DNA of 64,000 nt from Leptospira ryugenii (GCF_003114855.1 NZ_BFBB01000002.1:248001-312000), one strand, 5' to 3'. Counted from the stretch's first letter, positions 1 to 9,479 are shown. The notes: a model not told the origin generated them from the letters alone. Made by a program: numbers and translations.

Positions 1-1
1 C

Positions 2-394
2 CATTCACCTATCCCTCTTGGAAGAAATTTATTTTTGCAATCAAAGGGAAAAATGTCCCTAATGGACTATGCAAATTTTTTAAAAGATTGTGATTTAGGT
101 ATCTCACTTATGTGCTCACCTCATCCGAGTTATCCGCCTTTTGAAATGGCACAGTCTGGCTTAGTCACAATTACGAATCGATTCTTGGGAAAGGATTTAT
201 CCAAGCTCAGTAAGAACATTTTGAGCTGTGATCCAGAACCAAATGCCCTGAAAGCAACAATTCAGAAAGCCATCCAAAGAGTCTCTTCTTTTGAAGAAAG
301 AATTAAAAACTCCTCTTTGCCCTTCCCGGATAACTATTTGGACTGTTTTTCTGAAGCAGTGCAGTTTATTAAGACCTTTAGGACCTTCCCTTGA
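2..394 (+). CDS. Glycosyltransferase, C-terminal part (WsaF-like), cut by window edge
   Basis: The reading frame is open from the first bases of the window, so this is the 3' end of a larger gene. The visible 130 residues include the stretch LSLM-like ISLMCSPHPSYPPFEMA followed by TNRF and KDLS, which matches the C-terminal nucleotide-sugar-binding half of WsaF-type rhamnosyltransferases as I recall them (short conserved block with P-P-x-E-M-A). A TTG inside the frame at 35 is an internal leucine rather than a start. The stop codon overlaps the TTG start of the next gene, so the two are probably translationally coupled. The function is inferred as sugar transfer in surface polysaccharide assembly; donor and acceptor are unknown. 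Confidence 0.75.
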   Translation, partial: HSPIPLGRNLFLQSKGKMSLMDYANFLKDCDLGISLMCSPHPSYPPFEMAQSGLVTITNRFLGKDLSKLSKNILSCDPEPNALKATIQKAIQRVSSFEERIKNSSLPFPDNYLDCFSEAVQFIKTFRTFP

Positions 395-1947
395 ATACTA
401 AAGAATTCATTAAACTTTGTTTGCACAAAATAACAGAATTCATTGCACCAATTTACTTCTATCGTAAAGCACTCAACATTGGCAAGGGTCTATCGAACGC
501 AAAGATTATTTTTCTTTTGTATGAGATAGACAAAAAGAGAAATGAGTCTCATTGGAAGATTTTTTTCAAAAACATCAGAAAGTTTGCGGGTTTTGCATGC
601 TATGAGATCGGGAGCAAGAATTACCTTGAGTTTTTAGAGCAGAAAAAAACTGAAGATTTGAATCATTTTGTATGGTTTGAGGCAAAGGATTTGATTCCAT
701 TGTTAGGAGGATTTACCGATGAAGTGTTGTGTAATTTACCTCCCTCGATTAAGCTCATTTATTTTGATACATTCAATACAAAGCATAAAAAACCTTTTTT
801 TAAACCAGGTCCATCACCTGAATATTTCGAAGATTTTGATTATTTAGAAGGAGCGTTTCTCATTCCGCTTGCGGAATTCCGAAATAATAAAGAGAAGATA
901 CAAAAGGATTTAGCAGGGTATATTAAAAGTTTTGTTTCCGAGTATTCTTTTAATCAAAACTCAGTCGCTCATATTCCAAGGATTGCCTTCTCAGTGGATC
1001 GAGACTACCATTCCTCCCAAAAGGTTTTATCTTCCCAAGAAGATAAACCAAAGTCTTTCGTTAAAAAACCGTTGGTTTCAATCCTTATACCATTCCGAGA
1101 TAGACCAGAATTGCTTAAAGTGGCAGTGGATTCTATTTTGGAAAAGAGCTCCTACTCAAATTACGAAATCATATTGATCTCAAATCAAAGTAAAGAGAAG
1201 GAAACTCTTGACCTGATTCATTTCTATACTAAGAACAATCCGAATATAAAAAAATTAGAATATGATAGTATTTTTAATTTCTCGGCAATCAATAACTATG
1301 CTGCTAAACAAGTAAACGGGGAGTATTTACTTTTTCTAAACAATGATACAGAAGTCATTTCAAGTCATTTTTTGGAAGGAATGCTGGAGTATGCTTCCAA
1401 GGCAAAAATTGGTTTGGTAGGACCTAAACTGCTTTTTCCAGATGGTACGATCCAACATGCAGGAATCATATTAGGATTAACCGGTATGGCTGAACATGCC
1501 TTCAAATTCCAAAAAGATAGCGATGAATTTACAGCATTTGGATTTCCGAATTCTATAAGAAATTACTTAAGTGTGACAGCTGCTTGCGCTATGGTTTCCA
1601 AGAAGAAATTTTGGGAAGTAGGTGGCTTCAATGAAAGTCTCACTGTTTGTGGCAATGATGTAAATTTAGGGATAAAGTTATTTGAAAAAGGATACCGAAA
1701 TGTTTACCTTCCGCATATCTCTCTTTTTCATTTTGAATCTAAATCTAGGAAAAACACAAAGATTCCAGATGGAGATTTCATTGAGTCGATGAAATCCTAT
1801 AAAAGGTATCTCGAGGAGGGAGATCCTTATTTTAATCAGAATTTAGATTATAAATTTCCATGGCTATCATATAATATGAGTTCGGTTCCCGCTCATTTGC
1901 GTAATCTGGAAAGACTGAAGCGCTTAAAGCCTGTTTTATTCGAATAG
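391..1947 (+). CDS. GT2 family glycosyltransferase with N-terminal extension
   Basis: This 518-residue protein has a GT-A (GT2) domain from about residue 227, beginning VSILIPFRDRPELL. The metal/nucleotide-binding loop FLNNDTEV lies near residue 315, followed by GLVGPKLLFPDG and a GxNDVNLG-type acceptor motif. The first 220 residues are not recognised; they may be a partner-binding or second transferase-like domain. Translation starts at a TTG overlapping the upstream stop (TTGA), which suggests coupling. COG1216-type enzymes of this kind transfer rhamnose or related sugars to a growing lipid-linked oligosaccharide at the cytoplasmic face of the inner membrane. Specificity cannot be read from the sequence. 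Confidence 0.85.
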   Translation: MNTKEFIKLCLHKITEFIAPIYFYRKALNIGKGLSNAKIIFLLYEIDKKRNESHWKIFFKNIRKFAGFACYEIGSKNYLEFLEQKKTEDLNHFVWFEAKDLIPLLGGFTDEVLCNLPPSIKLIYFDTFNTKHKKPFFKPGPSPEYFEDFDYLEGAFLIPLAEFRNNKEKIQKDLAGYIKSFVSEYSFNQNSVAHIPRIAFSVDRDYHSSQKVLSSQEDKPKSFVKKPLVSILIPFRDRPELLKVAVDSILEKSSYSNYEIILISNQSKEKETLDLIHFYTKNNPNIKKLEYDSIFNFSAINNYAAKQVNGEYLLFLNNDTEVISSHFLEGMLEYASKAKIGLVGPKLLFPDGTIQHAGIILGLTGMAEHAFKFQKDSDEFTAFGFPNSIRNYLSVTAACAMVSKKKFWEVGGFNESLTVCGNDVNLGIKLFEKGYRNVYLPHISLFHFESKSRKNTKIPDGDFIESMKSYKRYLEEGDPYFNQNLDYKFPWLSYNMSSVPAHLRNLERLKRLKPVLFE

Positions 1948-2838
1948 ATGTTAGAAACGACATTTGCAATTAGTATAGCTTACTATCCAGATGTTAGATG
2001 GTACGAGCAATTAAAAGAGTTAAAAAGACAGAATCTCAAAGTGATTCTTGTCTGTAATTCTCAAGTGGATCGGAAATCCGTAGAGGAGCTGTGTTTCCGT
2101 CAGATCCAAAATGATAGCAACGTGGGTCTTGCTCATGCGGTAAACCAAGGTGTATCGTTTGCTCTTGAAAAGGGAGCAACACAATTTTTTCTCTTCGACC
2201 AAGATAGCATCCCTGATAAACATTTTGTAGCGACAATGCTTTCTTGTTTGCAGGATTTGCAAAGACAGAAAGGAAAAATAGCCTGTTTGGGTAGCTTAGT
2301 GGTCAATGAAACAAACGAATCTATTTGGCCCTATCCATTGCGATTAGGTGGAAAACTCCAGTTTGTGAATACAATAGGAGAGGCGCCTATTCCCATAGAT
2401 TTTGCTATTTCTTCTGGCACCCTCATCCCTGCAGAGGTTTGGAAGGAAGTTGGTCCTTACCGGGAAGACTTTTTTATCGATGGTTTAGACATTGAATGGG
2501 GGTATCGAGCCTTACATTTTGGCTATCAGTCTTTTATAAATTTTAAATCCTCTCTATTCCATCGTTTGGGGGAAAATACAAAACCGCTCTATCCCTTTTC
2601 TAAAACGAAAGTAATCGTACATACGCCTATTAGGCGATATTATATTTATAGAAATCTTGTTTGGATGATGGGAATGGGATGGATCCCGAAAGATTTTAAA
2701 ATTCATTATGTACGCAAATTGACTAGGTATCTGCTCTGGATATTTGCATCTCCACACCAGTGGAGTTCAATTCCAAAATTATTGCAAGGATTCTGGGATG
2801 CTGTGTTCCGTTCTCGTAAGCCCATAAAGAATTCCTAA
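1948..2838 (+). CDS. GT2 family glycosyltransferase (rhamnosyltransferase-like)
   Basis: A 296-residue single-domain GT2 enzyme. The donor-site aspartates lie in FDQDSIPD, the middle motif is SSGTLIPAEVW, and the acceptor-site signature FFIDGLDIEWG with the catalytic-base Asp is near residue 180; HRLGE follows. This pattern is typical of RfbF/WbbL-type rhamnosyltransferases. The ATG directly abuts the upstream TAG, giving a stop-start junction and probable coupling. Its last 60 bases overlap, tail to tail, the convergent gene at 2779-3696, which encodes a paralogue. Rhamnose transfer is an inference from family resemblance. Confidence 0.85.
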   Translation: MLETTFAISIAYYPDVRWYEQLKELKRQNLKVILVCNSQVDRKSVEELCFRQIQNDSNVGLAHAVNQGVSFALEKGATQFFLFDQDSIPDKHFVATMLSCLQDLQRQKGKIACLGSLVVNETNESIWPYPLRLGGKLQFVNTIGEAPIPIDFAISSGTLIPAEVWKEVGPYREDFFIDGLDIEWGYRALHFGYQSFINFKSSLFHRLGENTKPLYPFSKTKVIVHTPIRRYYIYRNLVWMMGMGWIPKDFKIHYVRKLTRYLLWIFASPHQWSSIPKLLQGFWDAVFRSRKPIKNS

Positions 2839-3696
2839 GCAAAAGGCCTTGATTTTTTTCTCTCTTCCAGTTTCGAAGAGTAGGGTTCTCGTCGTGTCGA
2901 CACAAAAATTAATGAGATCCAAAAAGAACCAATCAGGCAAAATCCTTGCATACTTTATCCAAGTCCAGATTCGATTTCGTGTCATAAAAAACTTACGTAA
3001 GCTAGAATGGTTGGTGGGAGATACCTCAAAAAAGAAGAAACGTGAGATAGATTTTTCACCTAACTGATGCCTTAATTGAACATTCTTTACTACAGAAACT
3101 CTGTATCCTGCCTTACGCACACGAAGGCAGTATTCTATATCAATATAATCGATAAAATACCTATCTTCAAAAAGACCACAAGATTGGATGATGTGTATGG
3201 GGATCATACTTCCCGATGCAATGATGGTATTGACTTCCCTTAAGCTGGTTTCTTCGGAAGTAAAAGATCTTCTCTGCCAGAAGAATTTGGACTTCACCCA
3301 GTAGGATTGTTTTGCACCCGAGGTGTGCACAATATCTGGACCAACGATTCCACACTTTGGATCCTCGATGAGAAAAGATTTTAAACTGTCAATAGCTCCC
3401 TTCGAGAGATGTGAGTCATCATCCAGGAATAGAATATATTTACACCCAATGGTTTTTGCGATTTCGATTCCTTGGTTTTGGGCCGAGGCCAAGCCTATGT
3501 TATCCGAATTTAGATGAATGTGAAGCTGTCTTTTATGCTTTAATTGGATAGTCTTCAATTTTTCCAATAGTTCTTTGGAAATTCCATTGCTGATTAAGAT
3601 AATGTGAGTCTTCTCTAAACAAAGATCCTTTAGCATACTTAGAAATTCTAATTCGGTGTGGTACAAAACAATGATGGTGGCGACATCTAATACCAT
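2779..3696 (-). CDS. GT2 family glycosyltransferase (rhamnosyltransferase-like)
   Basis: A GT2 enzyme of 305 residues from the ATG at 3696; an upstream in-frame ATG at 3708 would give 309. I prefer 3696 because a GGGGG stretch sits just before it and because the start then lines up with the paralogue at 1948-2838. Donor motif FLDDDSHLS, then ASGSMIPIHII, then YFIDYIDIEYC and HQLGEKS match the neighbour position by position. It lies immediately downstream of another GT2 gene on the same strand (overlap about 10 bases). Probable role: addition of a deoxyhexose to the same or a related surface glycan. Confidence 0.85.
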   Translation of the reverse strand: MVLDVATIIVLYHTELEFLSMLKDLCLEKTHIILISNGISKELLEKLKTIQLKHKRQLHIHLNSDNIGLASAQNQGIEIAKTIGCKYILFLDDDSHLSKGAIDSLKSFLIEDPKCGIVGPDIVHTSGAKQSYWVKSKFFWQRRSFTSEETSLREVNTIIASGSMIPIHIIQSCGLFEDRYFIDYIDIEYCLRVRKAGYRVSVVKNVQLRHQLGEKSISRFFFFEVSPTNHSSLRKFFMTRNRIWTWIKYARILPDWFFLDLINFCVDTTRTLLFETGREKKIKAFCLGILYGLTRTEHSIPESLQ

Positions 3697-4475
3697 TTGT
3701 ACCCCCATTTGTTAAAGTAATGAAGCATACTCCTTAAAAAGATGAAGAATAATTTCAGCGATCGATGAGATCCTCTTTGGTATTCATGGGTAACTTCTAT
3801 CCTAGGCTCAAAAAATACTTTATAACCTAGGCCTCGGCACCGTCTGCAAAGGTCAGCATCCTCGAAATAGAGAAAAAAATCTGAGTCAAATCCATTCAGT
3901 CTTTCATACACGGCTGTCGGTATGAATAGAAAACAACCTGATAGGAATTCGATTTCCTGTCTTTGTTGGTATTGAAACTCTACCATTTCATAGCGTTCGA
4001 TGGCTGCTTTGACAAAAGCTAGTTTTGCAAATAAAGGGAATCGTCTCCCAAGCAGGGCAAATACGGATGGATCCATTTTGTTGAGTCTCTGTAGATTTCC
4101 ATTCGGAAAAAAAACTTTGGGACCGAGTAGACCTAAGTTGGAAATATCTTCCGCGGATTCCAAGCAGAGTTGAAAGGTATCTGATTTGATGTAGAGGTCA
4201 GGATTTAAGATAAGGAAGAATTCAGAATCCTTTGCAAATTGAAATGCGAAATTATTCCCACCTCCAAAACCATCGTTGATATCGCCACGGTAAATGTACT
4301 TCCATTTGGTTCTGTTACTAAAGAGTTTTTCATATTTTTGATCGGGTGAATGATCAATGAAAACCCCTTTCCATGAAACTTTCTGCATCTCCACAGAATC
4401 AATGCATTTTGAAATGATTTCGAAAGGAGTATTATAACAAACTATACTAACTGTGATTTGGGCCACTATGTCCAA
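3687..4475 (-). CDS. GT2 family glycosyltransferase
   Basis: A 262-residue GT2 protein, starting VSIVCYNTP after a short leader. The loop ILNPDLYI replaces the usual DxD-like donor motif, GPKVFFPNGNLQ follows, and the acceptor-side motif FFLYFEDADLCRR contains the ED pair typical of COG1216 enzymes. An in-frame stop lies close upstream, so the start must be TTG at 4475 or GTG at 4466; neither has a strong ribosome binding site. It heads a two-gene minus-strand unit with the next GT2 gene and is divergent from the dehydrogenase at 4565. Likely a cytoplasmic glycan-assembly transferase; the sugar is unknown. Confidence 0.83.
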   Translation of the reverse strand: MDIVAQITVSIVCYNTPFEIISKCIDSVEMQKVSWKGVFIDHSPDQKYEKLFSNRTKWKYIYRGDINDGFGGGNNFAFQFAKDSEFFLILNPDLYIKSDTFQLCLESAEDISNLGLLGPKVFFPNGNLQRLNKMDPSVFALLGRRFPLFAKLAFVKAAIERYEMVEFQYQQRQEIEFLSGCFLFIPTAVYERLNGFDSDFFLYFEDADLCRRCRGLGYKVFFEPRIEVTHEYQRGSHRSLKLFFIFLRSMLHYFNKWGYKWY

Positions 4476-4515
4476 TGTATCTGCATCATTTTTTAGATAG
4501 AACTATTTTATTACA

Positions 4516-4546
4516 TTGACTGAGGTCCTTTCTAAAAAATCATATT
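4516..4546 (+). promoter_or_regulatory. Candidate sigma70-type promoter of the dehydrogenase gene
   Basis: TTGACT (five of six consensus bases) is followed 19 bases later by CATATT (four of six). The spacing is longer than ideal and the start codon lies only about 18 bases downstream, so the leader would be very short. It is in the divergent intergenic region, where a promoter is expected. Confidence 0.3.
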
Positions 4547-4564
4547 GATCGAGTTGCAATCTCT

Positions 4565-5551
4565 ATGAAAAAGATCTTTGTGTCTACCTACCCGTATGGA
4601 AAGATTGATGACACACCTCTGCGAATTTTGCAGTCCACAACTGGAATCCAAATTGCTTTCAATCCTTATAACAGAAAATTATCGAAGAAAGAGATTGCGT
4701 CATTGGCAATCGATGCCGATGTATTGATTGCTGGTACAGAAGACCTTAGCCAATTGATCCAAGAAAGTGCATCCTTAAGGATGATTTCTCGTGTCGGGAT
4801 TGGTCTTGATAGTGTTGATCTGTGGAGTTGTCGAGAAAAGGGGATTCGCGTTTCCTATACACCGGATGCTGTGACCATGGCAGTTGCCGAATTTACAATC
4901 GGTTTGATCTTAAGCCTAACAAGAAAGATCGCGCGAGCTGACAGAGAGATACGGAAAGGTGATTGGTTTCGCCACCAAGGAAAGAGGTTAGAGGATACAA
5001 ATATTGGACTTATCGGTTTTGGACGAGTAGGTAGAAGTGTTGCTCGTTTACTTGCACCCTTTCGAACAAAACTTTTGGTGAATGACCTAAGTCTGGAGAA
5101 AGATGCGATGGAAGAATTTTCCAGACAAGGCCAAGATATCAAATTCGTAGAAAAAGATGTAATCTTTCAATCCTCCGATATCATATCTTTACATGTCCCT
5201 TACTATTCCAAAACAAAACATCTAATCAACAATGAGACTCTTTCTCTCATGAAGAATAGTACGTATCTCATCAATACCGCTCGAGGAGAATTGATAGAGG
5301 AGGAAGCACTCTACAAAGCCATCCATGATAAAACGATTGCTGGTGCTGCATTGGATGTGTTTACCGAGGAACCATACCTCGGTAAATTGACAGGTTTAGA
5401 GGATGTCCTTCTCACGCAACATATGGGCTCTTGTTCGTTCGATTGTAGATTAGCAATGGAGACGCAAGCAGCAGAAGAGGCAATTCGGTTTTTAGAAGGT
5501 AAGCCCTTAGTTCGAGAAGTACCAGAACATGAATACCAATACCAGAAATGA
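4565..5551 (+). CDS. D-2-hydroxyacid dehydrogenase (phosphoglycerate dehydrogenase-like)
   Basis: This 328-residue protein is an NAD-dependent D-isomer-specific 2-hydroxyacid dehydrogenase. The Rossmann motif GFGRVG is at 151-156, with an Asp about 18 residues on (ND) that favours NAD over NADP. The catalytic triad is visible as Arg240 in NTARGE, Glu269 in FTEEP and His286 in TQHMGS. It has no C-terminal ACT domain, so it is shorter than regulated SerA enzymes. It sits among glycosyltransferases and could make or modify an acidic glycan precursor or sugar-linked hydroxyacid. The real substrate cannot be deduced; a general metabolic role is equally possible. Confidence 0.85.
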   Translation: MKKIFVSTYPYGKIDDTPLRILQSTTGIQIAFNPYNRKLSKKEIASLAIDADVLIAGTEDLSQLIQESASLRMISRVGIGLDSVDLWSCREKGIRVSYTPDAVTMAVAEFTIGLILSLTRKIARADREIRKGDWFRHQGKRLEDTNIGLIGFGRVGRSVARLLAPFRTKLLVNDLSLEKDAMEEFSRQGQDIKFVEKDVIFQSSDIISLHVPYYSKTKHLINNETLSLMKNSTYLINTARGELIEEEALYKAIHDKTIAGAALDVFTEEPYLGKLTGLEDVLLTQHMGSCSFDCRLAMETQAAEEAIRFLEGKPLVREVPEHEYQYQK

Positions 5552-5581
5552 TAAATAAGTTCTTATAGGATATATGAATAT

Positions 5582-6379
5582 ATGGAAAAAAAGAAAATGA
5601 ATCCAACAAAGAAAGCAAAACCAGCCCTTACCTCTATGATCGTTCCCATTTACAATGAAGCCTCTCATTTGGAAGAGTTTTTGGAAAAGATCGATGCACT
5701 AAAATTGCCAACAGATAAGGAAATAGTCTTTATCGACGATTGTTCAAAAGACAAATCCAAGGAAATCTTGAAATCATTTAAATTTAAATCCAAAACGCAA
5801 ATCATTGAGCAAGAAAAGAACCAAGGAAAGGGTGCCGCATTAAGGAAAGGAATCGAACAGGCCAAGGGCGACTTTATCATAGTTCAGGATGCTGATTTTG
5901 AATACGACATGGAAGAGGTTCCTATGCTCATTGAACCATTGTTCAAGGGTAAGGCTGATGTAGTTTTTGGGTCTCGTTTCAAAAAAGATGGCCGTCAAGT
6001 CCATCGAACCTTTCATTATTTGGTGAATCGTTTATTGACTATCCTATCCAATTTCATGAGTGGTCTTTATCTGACAGATATGGAAACTTGTTATAAGGCG
6101 TTTAAGGCAGAAATCATACAAAATGTAAATCTAGAATCCAATCGGTTTGGATTTGAGCCTGAGGTAACGGCCAAAATTGCTCGTTTAAAAATACGAGTGC
6201 AAGAGTTTCCCATTTCTTACTATCCGAGAAATTATTTAGAGGGAAAGAAGATTACTTGGAAAGATGGTGTTGCGGCCCTTAGACATATCGTTTACTTCAA
6301 CATGATCTCCTCTGAAAAACATTTTTTTAAGAAGGAGATGCCAGAAAGGTACATCCCCAGAGGTGGCAATTGGCTATAA
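5582..6379 (+). CDS. Polyprenol-phosphate sugar transferase-like GT2 (DPM1-like)
   Basis: A 265-residue GT2 protein of the dolichol-phosphate mannose synthase type. It has MIVPIYNEASHL near the N-terminus, FIDDCSKDKS, QGKGAALRKGI, the metal-binding DADFEYD at 103-109 and the GSRF motif. No C-terminal transmembrane pair is visible, so it is a soluble or peripheral enzyme. Enzymes like this charge undecaprenyl phosphate with one sugar that a GT-C transferase later uses on the periplasmic side, and GT-C-like membrane genes follow directly. A second ATG at 5597 is an alternative start; an AGGA at about 5569 supports the first. Confidence 0.85.
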   Translation: MEKKKMNPTKKAKPALTSMIVPIYNEASHLEEFLEKIDALKLPTDKEIVFIDDCSKDKSKEILKSFKFKSKTQIIEQEKNQGKGAALRKGIEQAKGDFIIVQDADFEYDMEEVPMLIEPLFKGKADVVFGSRFKKDGRQVHRTFHYLVNRLLTILSNFMSGLYLTDMETCYKAFKAEIIQNVNLESNRFGFEPEVTAKIARLKIRVQEFPISYYPRNYLEGKKITWKDGVAALRHIVYFNMISSEKHFFKKEMPERYIPRGGNWL

Positions 6380-6409
6380 TTTAGTGTAAGAGTCCTGACA
6401 ATTACGATT

Positions 6410-7996
6410 ATGTCCAATCTATCCAGAATACAAAAGTATTTCCCTTTTCTTCTATATGGGATTTTTGCTATCTTCCTCTTTCAGTTCAGAGCCAATTTGG
6501 ATCGCAATGGTCTTTATGTTTCGAGTGATGGCGCCATAAAGCTTATCCAAACGGTTCAATACAAAGAAAAAGGCTATCTTCAAAATGAATGTCTTTACCC
6601 AAGCAAAGACATAGATCCCAACTATGCTTGGTTTCCTATTTCCTATCCTTGGGCATTACTGCAAAAAGGAGAAACAGAAACCAGATGTGTTTTTGAATAC
6701 CCTCCCTTCTTTTACTGGTTAGGCGCCTTCTTTCATACGTTTTTATCATTAGAATGGATTCTCTTTTTACCACTTTGCTTTTACGTTTTGGCAATGTTTG
6801 TTTTAGATCGTTTGCTTACAGAGATTCAGATAAAGACCATCTACCGCATAGTCTTCGTGTTCTTTTATTTTTTTAGTTTTCCTTTGCTCACAGCCATGGA
6901 TTATACAGAAAGTCCAAGCTTTTTGTTTCTCTATCTCTTAGGATTCTTCTATTTTGTAAGGAGCATCAAGTTTGGGAAGATTTGGGGTGATGAGTATTCT
7001 CCTCTTGTGGTGTCAGGAGTCTTTCTTGGACTCTCCTTCTTTCTTCGTTTGGAGATATTGATTCCCTTTGCCATGCTCTGCTTGGTTTACCTTCTCACAT
7101 ATAGAGATTTTAAGAAAACATTTGTTTTGGGTATTTCTTTCTCAATGGTAGTCTCGCTTTGTTTAGTATACCATTACGTTGTTTCAGGTCATATCCTTGG
7201 CTTCCGGTATGTTTCTTCTATCGATTACAATCAGAATGCTTCACCTAGCTTGCTTGCGAGAGCCAGTTTACTCAAAGCGTATTTGTGGGGAGACCATCTG
7301 ATGGTTGGCCTTCTTACTTTTAACCCTTTTGTGTATCTTTTGATTTTCGGAACCTTTCTCATGCGGTTTATCTTTGGCAATTCAAGATCGGGCACAGTCT
7401 TCTATCTTTCTGGTCTTTTTTCTTTATTTATCATTCCCTTATACATAACCTTTTATGGAGGTGTTGGATATTTTGGACTTAGATACCTTGAGGCTCCTGT
7501 ACTTTTGTTACTGATTGGCTTTTGTCTTTACTTTGTAAAGTTTTTGCAAAATACATCTACTTGGGCAAAGCTTTCAATACTTCTACCCTTACTAGCACTC
7601 TTTTATTTTAATTTTCTTTCTACACGTGAAGGATTAAAAGTTTTACGGAATGCCTCGAGGGATTTAGCAAGTCTGCATTCTCATTTTACGGATTCAAAGC
7701 AATACGTAGTGCACACATCCCTATATAGCTCCATCTGGATGGGAAAGTCCTATTTCCATAAACGTCATCTACTTACTTCAAATCAGGAAGATTTCAATCA
7801 TTTCCTGGGAATAGTAGAGAAGGGCGAAACTTTTACTGTTATCGAAAGCCCAAAAAATATTTATATATCACCTGATATTCCTCTCTCCTTACATGCACGT
7901 TACTTAACCAACATTCAATTTGATGCCAATGTGATCCAACATCGGAAAACGATGAACATGTATGGCGTAAACATCCATCAATTTCAAAAGCAATAA
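6410..7996 (+). CDS. Multi-spanning membrane protein, putative GT-C glycosyltransferase
   Basis: A 528-residue protein with about ten hydrophobic segments and a soluble C-terminal tail of roughly 110 residues. After the first membrane segment there is an acidic loop, VSSDGAIKL (Asp40), the place where GT-C enzymes carry their catalytic Asp, and then a long periplasmic loop rich in aromatic residues and Pro. The gene at 13810 has the same plan (YADSGFMW, then PYFPILFG against PPFFYWLG here), so the two look like distant paralogues. It starts two bases upstream of a clear GT39-like gene. Sugar transfer from a polyprenol-phosphate donor is inferred. Confidence 0.6.
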   Translation: MSNLSRIQKYFPFLLYGIFAIFLFQFRANLDRNGLYVSSDGAIKLIQTVQYKEKGYLQNECLYPSKDIDPNYAWFPISYPWALLQKGETETRCVFEYPPFFYWLGAFFHTFLSLEWILFLPLCFYVLAMFVLDRLLTEIQIKTIYRIVFVFFYFFSFPLLTAMDYTESPSFLFLYLLGFFYFVRSIKFGKIWGDEYSPLVVSGVFLGLSFFLRLEILIPFAMLCLVYLLTYRDFKKTFVLGISFSMVVSLCLVYHYVVSGHILGFRYVSSIDYNQNASPSLLARASLLKAYLWGDHLMVGLLTFNPFVYLLIFGTFLMRFIFGNSRSGTVFYLSGLFSLFIIPLYITFYGGVGYFGLRYLEAPVLLLLIGFCLYFVKFLQNTSTWAKLSILLPLLALFYFNFLSTREGLKVLRNASRDLASLHSHFTDSKQYVVHTSLYSSIWMGKSYFHKRHLLTSNQEDFNHFLGIVEKGETFTVIESPKNIYISPDIPLSLHARYLTNIQFDANVIQHRKTMNMYGVNIHQFQKQ

Positions 7997-7997
7997 A

Positions 7998-9479
7998 ATG
8001 AAAAAATACTTTGTTTGGATGTGCAATGGGGAACTAATTTTTGGCATTGTCTTAATTCTGTTTGGTGTATTCACAAGGATTTTCCAGTTCAATCGTTTAG
8101 GCTATTGGATTGATGAGCTTTTTTCGATTACGCTTTCTTCACAGAACTTTTCATCTATGTTTTCAGATATCACAATGGATATCCACCCTCCTATTTACCA
8201 ATTGTTGTTATGGTTCTGGATATTTTGTTTTGGGAATTCTCCCGAAAGTGGTCGATTGTTTAGCGTTCTTTTTGCTCTGCTCTTGCTTCCGCTAGTTTAT
8301 TATGGAACAAAAAGTATTCTGAATGGAACACAACGTTTACTGTTATTGGCTATGACCGTATTCTCGTCAGGGTACATTCTGTATGCACATGAAACAAGAT
8401 CCTATAGCCTTCTCATTTTCTGTACGGCACTTATTTTTCTTTTGTTTTTGAGGCAAATTGAACTTGGGATCTCCTTTAAGTCGCAGAGTATTTTTCTTCT
8501 GTTATCCCTTTTCACAGAAAATATTCATTACTTTGGGTTTATCTTTGTCCATCTTCTCTGGGTTTTTTATCTTGTTTTTGTCATCAAAAAATACTGGTCA
8601 GAGAATCAAAGACTAGTCTGGCAAAGTATTTTCTGTTATATCATCATTTCTTTAGGATTTGGCTGGGAAATCTATAAAATCTTGTTTGTCATCTCCAAGT
8701 CTGCGTACGGGAATTGGATTCCAGAACCGAATAGTGATATTTACATACATTTCTTCTCTTATCTCTATTACTTTCTTCCCTACAAGCGTATTCCCTTATT
8801 GGTACTATTTGTCATATTGCTGATTTTACCCATTCCATTTTTTATAAAGCAAAACTTTCGGATTGAATTCAAAAAACAAAAAGATAAATTTTTTCTCACT
8901 CTCGGATTTTGTTCCCTCTTTTTGCTGCTTACTTTTATTGTATCTCTTTACAAGCCAATGGTGACTTCGCGCAATCTATTGGTGTTGAGCTTCCCCTTTT
9001 ATATCTGCTTTTCGATCTGGATTTCTCTAATGACTAGCGTTTGGAGATCAAAATACGTCTTAAGTTTGGTAACGCTTTCTTTTTTACTATCTTACCTTTC
9101 CTTTGCAAAATTCTATTATAAAGACTTTCAAAAAGAGCCATGGAGAGAAATGACAAACAAGGCCATAGAGCTCAGCCAGGATTCCACGTTATATTATTCT
9201 TTAGGTACGCAATCCTTCTGGAATTATTACATGAAGGATGTGAACAAAAAGTCTGGTGTCATGGAAATGCTTCCCACGAGTGAATCTTGCCGGGAAATCC
9301 TCAAAGTGCAAAAAGAAAAGAACGTAAAACAGTTATTTGTATTTGAAACTATGTGGGATGGAATGGATGCAGAAAAAATAAAAAATCAGAGAATGTGTTT
9401 AGACCAAATCAGCTCCTTATCAAAAAACCAGGGACAATACCAGTTTATAGTTATGACACTTTGGATGTATGAATTTTAG
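7998..9479 (+). CDS. GT-C glycosyltransferase, ArnT/PMT (GT39)-like
   Basis: A 493-residue polytopic membrane protein. Directly after the first transmembrane helix it has the GT39 hallmark YWIDELFS (Asp39-Glu40), followed by DIHPPIYQ and, after two helices, YAHETRSYSLL; these are the conserved periplasmic motifs of the ArnT/PMT_2 group. A soluble C-terminal domain of about 110 residues follows the last helix. It is paralogous along its whole length to the next gene at 9572. Such enzymes move a sugar from polyprenol phosphate onto a lipid, glycan or protein on the outer face of the inner membrane. The acceptor here is unknown. Confidence 0.82.
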   Translation: MKKYFVWMCNGELIFGIVLILFGVFTRIFQFNRLGYWIDELFSITLSSQNFSSMFSDITMDIHPPIYQLLLWFWIFCFGNSPESGRLFSVLFALLLLPLVYYGTKSILNGTQRLLLLAMTVFSSGYILYAHETRSYSLLIFCTALIFLLFLRQIELGISFKSQSIFLLLSLFTENIHYFGFIFVHLLWVFYLVFVIKKYWSENQRLVWQSIFCYIIISLGFGWEIYKILFVISKSAYGNWIPEPNSDIYIHFFSYLYYFLPYKRIPLLVLFVILLILPIPFFIKQNFRIEFKKQKDKFFLTLGFCSLFLLLTFIVSLYKPMVTSRNLLVLSFPFYICFSIWISLMTSVWRSKYVLSLVTLSFLLSYLSFAKFYYKDFQKEPWREMTNKAIELSQDSTLYYSLGTQSFWNYYMKDVNKKSGVMEMLPTSESCREILKVQKEKNVKQLFVFETMWDGMDAEKIKNQRMCLDQISSLSKNQGQYQFIVMTLWMYEF

